Below are positions 61,155 to 64,000 of a stretch of 64,000 bases of DNA, piece by piece. Under the pieces are notes generated by a model that had not been told where the DNA came from, made no database searches, and was given only the letters and a program-made list of their open reading frames with translations. Within the stretch, counting starts at the first letter, position 1, and each line of letters starts with the position of its first letter. Made by a program: the position numbers and the translations under genes. The DNA lies in contig JAEVYU010000034.1 in NCBI GenBank assembly GCA_023392595.1, positions 124,001-188,000 on the forward strand. The letters run 5' to 3'. The DNA comes from Bacillota bacterium (GTDB lineage: Bacteria; Bacillota; UBA4882; UBA8346).

Positions 61155-61991
61155 ATGGAAATGCGCAGGAATGGTTTTGGAAAAATGTTGTCAAAAACCG
61201 GGTTCTATTCTTATCTTAGTTTGATGGTAATCTGGTTCGTTTTCCCGATTTTCTTGATTGTCTATGCTTCATTTCAAGGAACGTTGGAAATCAGCTTGAT
61301 TCCTAAAACTCTTTCCCTCCATGCCTATCGGATGATTCCACCGGTGTACTGGGATTCGTTCATCTTTAGCTTATGGCTGTCGGTGATTGCGGCGGTCGTT
61401 TCAGTGATGGTGGCCGCCCCGGCTTCATGGGCGCTTGTTCGCGGTAATTTGCCAGGCAAAAGTTTGTTATCCAATATTGTCCTGTTGCCGATTTTGATTC
61501 CGAAAATAGTAATTGCGATTGCCTTATTACGGTTCTTTTTGCCGTTGCATCTAAACAATAATTTCTTTGGTTTACTGCTGGCCTTGGTCGGCGCCAATGG
61601 TCTGCCGCTGGCTTTTCGTTATACCTTGGCGATCGCGGAAGGGATCAACAGTTCCTATGAAGAGGCTGCACAAACTCTGGGAGCCGGTAGAATGACGGTC
61701 TTTTCGCGCATCGTTTTACCGTTGATGGGACCGGGAATCATTGTCAGTACCTTATTCGTTTTTATGTCGAACTTAATGAGTTTCTTAATTATTTTCTTTA
61801 TCGCAGGGCCGTTGTCCAGCCCGATCTCGATCCGTTTATTTAGTGATATCGTAGAAAGAGGAGCTTTACCCCATTCGATTGCAATGTCGGCCATCCTGAT
61901 TTTTGTGGCGATATTATTTTATATCTTAATCAGTGTTGTTTTGGGTCCGGCTTATTTCGGGGGTGTAGTCTTTGCCAAGAAGGATAATTGA
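61155..61991 (+). CDS. ABC transporter permease, PotC-like
   Basis: 278 residues, six membrane segments, coupling loop EEAAQTLGAGRMTVFSRIVLPLMGPGI. AAGGGGG of the previous gene end serves as ribosome site. Second half of the import channel. Confidence 0.92.
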   Translation: MEMRRNGFGKMLSKTGFYSYLSLMVIWFVFPIFLIVYASFQGTLEISLIPKTLSLHAYRMIPPVYWDSFIFSLWLSVIAAVVSVMVAAPASWALVRGNLPGKSLLSNIVLLPILIPKIVIAIALLRFFLPLHLNNNFFGLLLALVGANGLPLAFRYTLAIAEGINSSYEEAAQTLGAGRMTVFSRIVLPLMGPGIIVSTLFVFMSNLMSFLIIFFIAGPLSSPISIRLFSDIVERGALPHSIAMSAILIFVAILFYILISVVLGPAYFGGVVFAKKDN

Positions 61992-62017
61992 GCTGATTGC
62001 TGTAAGGAGGGTTAATA

Positions 62018-63091
62018 ATGGCGACTGTCCGTTTTGAAGGTGTATCAAAGAATTTTGGGGAAACCAGTGTAATCAAGGATCTTTCGTTTGAGATCAAAGA
62101 TGGGGAACTGATTACCCTTTTAGGACCGAGCGGTTGTGGCAAAAGCACTACTTTAAAAATGATCGCCGGATTGTTGAATCCAAGCCATGGAGAGATTTAT
62201 TTCGATAGTCAGAGAATTGATACGGTTCCCAGCAACCGGCGGAATATCGGAATGGTCTTTCAAAATTATGCGTTGTTTCCCCATATGACTGTATTTCAAA
62301 ATGTGGCTTTTGGTCTGCAGATGAAAAAGAAAAAAACCGCAGAAATTGAGAAAAGGGTCGATGAAGTTTTAAACTTAGTGCATATGGAAGAGTACCAAAA
62401 AAGAAAGCCCGCCGAATTGAGCGGGGGGCAACAACAGCGCGTGGCTATTGCCCGGGCCCTGGCTTTTGACCCGGATGTCCTATTACTGGACGAACCTTTA
62501 TCCAATCTTGACGCGAAGCTGCGGGAGAATGTCCGTCTGGAGTTGCGCGGCATTCAGAAAAAAACCGGAAAAACCACTATTTTCGTTACCCATGATCAAA
62601 TCGAAGCTCTGACCATGTCGGATCAAATTTTCTTAATGAATTCCGGAGTCATCGAACAGGCGGGTACCCCTTTCGAAATCTATAACCGGCCGAAATCAAC
62701 TTTTTCTGCGGATTTTATCGGTTCCAACAATTTCATTAATGTGGTCATTCAAGCCAATACCGAGCAGGAACTGGTGATCAAGTTTGCCAACAAGACGCTC
62801 CGCTTGCCCAAAGAGCTGGTGGGATTGGTGGGAGTTGATCAAGTGGGTTCAAAGGCCCGTTTGTGCGTGCGGCCCGAAAATTTGAAATGGAACAGTTCCA
62901 GCCCAGTTTCGCCGCTGGTGGCTTTTGAAGGGAAAGTTTTAGAGAAAATGTTTATGGGTGGTTTTGTCCTGATCTATCTTGATGTGGACGGGACAGTATT
63001 AAAGTTTCAAGCCGAGCAGAATGAAGCCGCTAAAATAGCGATTGACCAGAATGTTTCGGTCAGTTTCAATGAATGCATTCTGTTGCCGTAA
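62018..63091 (+). CDS. ABC transporter ATP-binding protein, PotA/FbpC-like
   Basis: 357 residues: Walker A GPSGCGKSTT, Q-loop VFQNYALFPHMTV, signature LSGGQQQRVAIARAL, Walker B VLLLDEPLSNLDAKLR, switch His in VTHDQIEA, then a C-terminal TOBE regulatory domain (about 270-357). GTAAGGAGG precedes the ATG. Last gene of the operon. Confidence 0.94.
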   Translation: MATVRFEGVSKNFGETSVIKDLSFEIKDGELITLLGPSGCGKSTTLKMIAGLLNPSHGEIYFDSQRIDTVPSNRRNIGMVFQNYALFPHMTVFQNVAFGLQMKKKKTAEIEKRVDEVLNLVHMEEYQKRKPAELSGGQQQRVAIARALAFDPDVLLLDEPLSNLDAKLRENVRLELRGIQKKTGKTTIFVTHDQIEALTMSDQIFLMNSGVIEQAGTPFEIYNRPKSTFSADFIGSNNFINVVIQANTEQELVIKFANKTLRLPKELVGLVGVDQVGSKARLCVRPENLKWNSSSPVSPLVAFEGKVLEKMFMGGFVLIYLDVDGTVLKFQAEQNEAAKIAIDQNVSVSFNECILLP

Positions 63092-63190
63092 GCGGCGATA
63101 AAAAAATATTGCGGAAGTGGAGCGGTTGATGGAATTATCTCCCCTCTTGTAGTTTCAATCAACCGTTGCAGCGAGGAAACCTTTAGGACC

Positions 63191-63312
63191 GAGGCTGTCT
63201 CAAAAGTAAATGGAACGAAATAGAAATACAATATATTGAAATTCGCACATTTGGCGAAGCTATCGATTATATTTCTTATCCATTTCAAGTTGCTTTTGAG
63301 ACAGCCTCTTTT
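63191..63312. repeat. dispersed inverted-repeat element (GGCTGTCTC family), intact copy
   Basis: GAGGCTGTCTCAAAAG at the left and CTTTTGAGACAGCCTC at the right form a perfect 16-bp inverted repeat 118 bp long overall, with an inner AAATGG/CCATTT pair, followed by TTTTATTT. No ORF. It stands between convergent genes where it can end both transcripts. Similar ends at 40338-40456 and partly at 32698-32737. Confidence 0.82.
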
Positions 63313-63400
63313 ATTTAGCTGAAATTTGGAACCTGCCAAACGAATACCAAAACGTAACGGATGATTTAATGATTACAACCTAAATATTGCGGACCTTACA

Positions 63401-64000
63401 TTAAGGTATATCTTTTAAAAAACCGTACTCTATATAATTTAAAATTCTTTGATTCCCTTCATCAATAAATTCAATTTTCTTCTTAAAGTGAGTCTCGTTC
63501 TTTTGGGCTATCTGATAGATTAACCGTAATTTCGACAACCAGTTTTCCTTATAAAAACTGGCATTCATTAAGTTGATCCTTGCATTTCCAAGGACAACTA
63601 AAATTCTCAAATTGGCACTCCAACCACGTGAATTTTTGTAGCTTTCTATATCGATTCCGTTCACTTGTTTCCAAGTATAGAATTTTTCACGAAAACCAGT
63701 TCTAACATCTCTAAAAAATACTCCATTTTCGGTAACAATAACATAATTGAAAAGGGAAACTAACACAATAAATCCACCGACAAGAAAGATACTGTTAATT
63801 AACTTCTTGTCCTTTTTATCTTTCCTAATTTGAAAGTTTCGCGGTAAATTTTTCATATATCGCGTTAAAATCAAAAATACCAAAATCAACAACATAAAAA
63901 ACAACATAATCATTGGCAACGCAATCCATAAACCCAGTCTTGTTGTAAAAACAAGACTGCCATTCTTATCAAAAAGAAAACTCTGAAATGAACAAATTAA
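63401..64000 (-). CDS. membrane protein of unknown function, cut by the window edge
   Basis: The frame is open from the stop at 63401 to the window end, so the N-terminus lies outside. Visible part: two membrane segments (LGLWIALPMIMLFFMLLILVF, seen in blocks, and INSIFLVGGFIVLVSLFNYVI), then a cytoplasmic or outer region of about 110 residues with VTENGVFFRDV, KFYTWKQVNGIDIESY and LMNASFYKENW, like the small PH-type domain (bPH) proteins. No start with a good ribosome site is seen inside. Function unknown. Confidence 0.68.
   Translation of the reverse strand, partial: LICSFQSFLFDKNGSLVFTTRLGLWIALPMIMLFFMLLILVFLILTRYMKNLPRNFQIRKDKKDKKLINSIFLVGGFIVLVSLFNYVIVTENGVFFRDVRTGFREKFYTWKQVNGIDIESYKNSRGWSANLRILVVLGNARINLMNASFYKENWLSKLRLIYQIAQKNETHFKKKIEFIDEGNQRILNYIEYGFLKDIP

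Noticed and set aside
1..64000. tRNA, rRNA genes or an intact prophage/IS
   Set aside because: No cloverleaf, rRNA-like sequence, transposase or phage structural gene could be seen. The XRE gene and RadC remnants alone do not prove a prophage.

Overview
The window looks like part of the chromosome of an anaerobic, plant-fibre-degrading, Gram-positive type bacterium (Bacillota, clostridial or a neighbouring deep lineage). This is inferred from strong AGGAGG ribosome sites, a pyrR-led pyrimidine operon with PyrR attenuators, a class 1B (PyrD/PyrK) dihydroorotate dehydrogenase and CBM3c-type GH9 cellulases. No 16S gene or tRNA is present, so species cannot be assigned. CBM2 modules joined to chitobiase-C-type (CHB_HEX_C) modules are unusual for classical clostridial cellulosome species, and I see no dockerin or cohesin, so this is a free-enzyme cellulase system.

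Layout. 1-194: edge of a CheY-like receiver gene. 858-12825: de novo pyrimidine operon read leftwards, pyrR-uraA-pyrB-pyrC-carA-carB-pyrK-pyrD-pyrE, followed by purE. It has a promoter, two PyrR-type attenuators and no pyrF. 12865-15272: an alginate-lyase-family protein and a Gfo/Idh/MocA oxidoreductase. 15493-32621: cellulase cluster read leftwards, GH48, GH9 (983 aa), GH9 (904 aa), a GH5-like enzyme, GH5 and two more GH9s, behind one strong promoter with a palindromic operator-like site and a possible leader ORF. 32790-37504: branched-chain amino acid type ABC importer (liv). 37788-48380: lipid kinase, glycerol-1-phosphate-dehydrogenase-like protein, rhamnose-mutarotase-like protein, GH2, GH51 arabinofuranosidase, a sugar ABC importer and a LacI regulator with two identical operators. 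This resembles the Bacillus subtilis ara/abfA arrangement. 48441-54623: small unknown proteins, a DUF975 membrane protein, a chemoreceptor and an exported beta-propeller-like protein. 56772-63091: a rightward operon of RpiR regulator, enolase-superfamily enzyme and Fe3+/polyamine-type ABC importer. The window ends in a partial membrane protein.

Between 51.3 and 56.8 kb lie decayed, hairpin-rich stretches. They hold three copies of a roughly 230-bp dispersed element in which helices are conserved while their sequences differ (including compensatory base-pair changes), broken pieces of a small RadC/JAB-domain gene, an XRE repressor with a 14-bp-periodic operator array and one solitary CRISPR-repeat-like sequence. 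The dispersed element is the best candidate here for something undescribed.

Together the genes describe a cell that cuts cellulose outside the cell (GH48 exo-acting plus GH9/GH5 endo- or processive enzymes anchored by CBM2/CBM3), imports hemicellulose oligosaccharides by a LacI-controlled ABC system and trims them inside with GH51 and GH2 enzymes.
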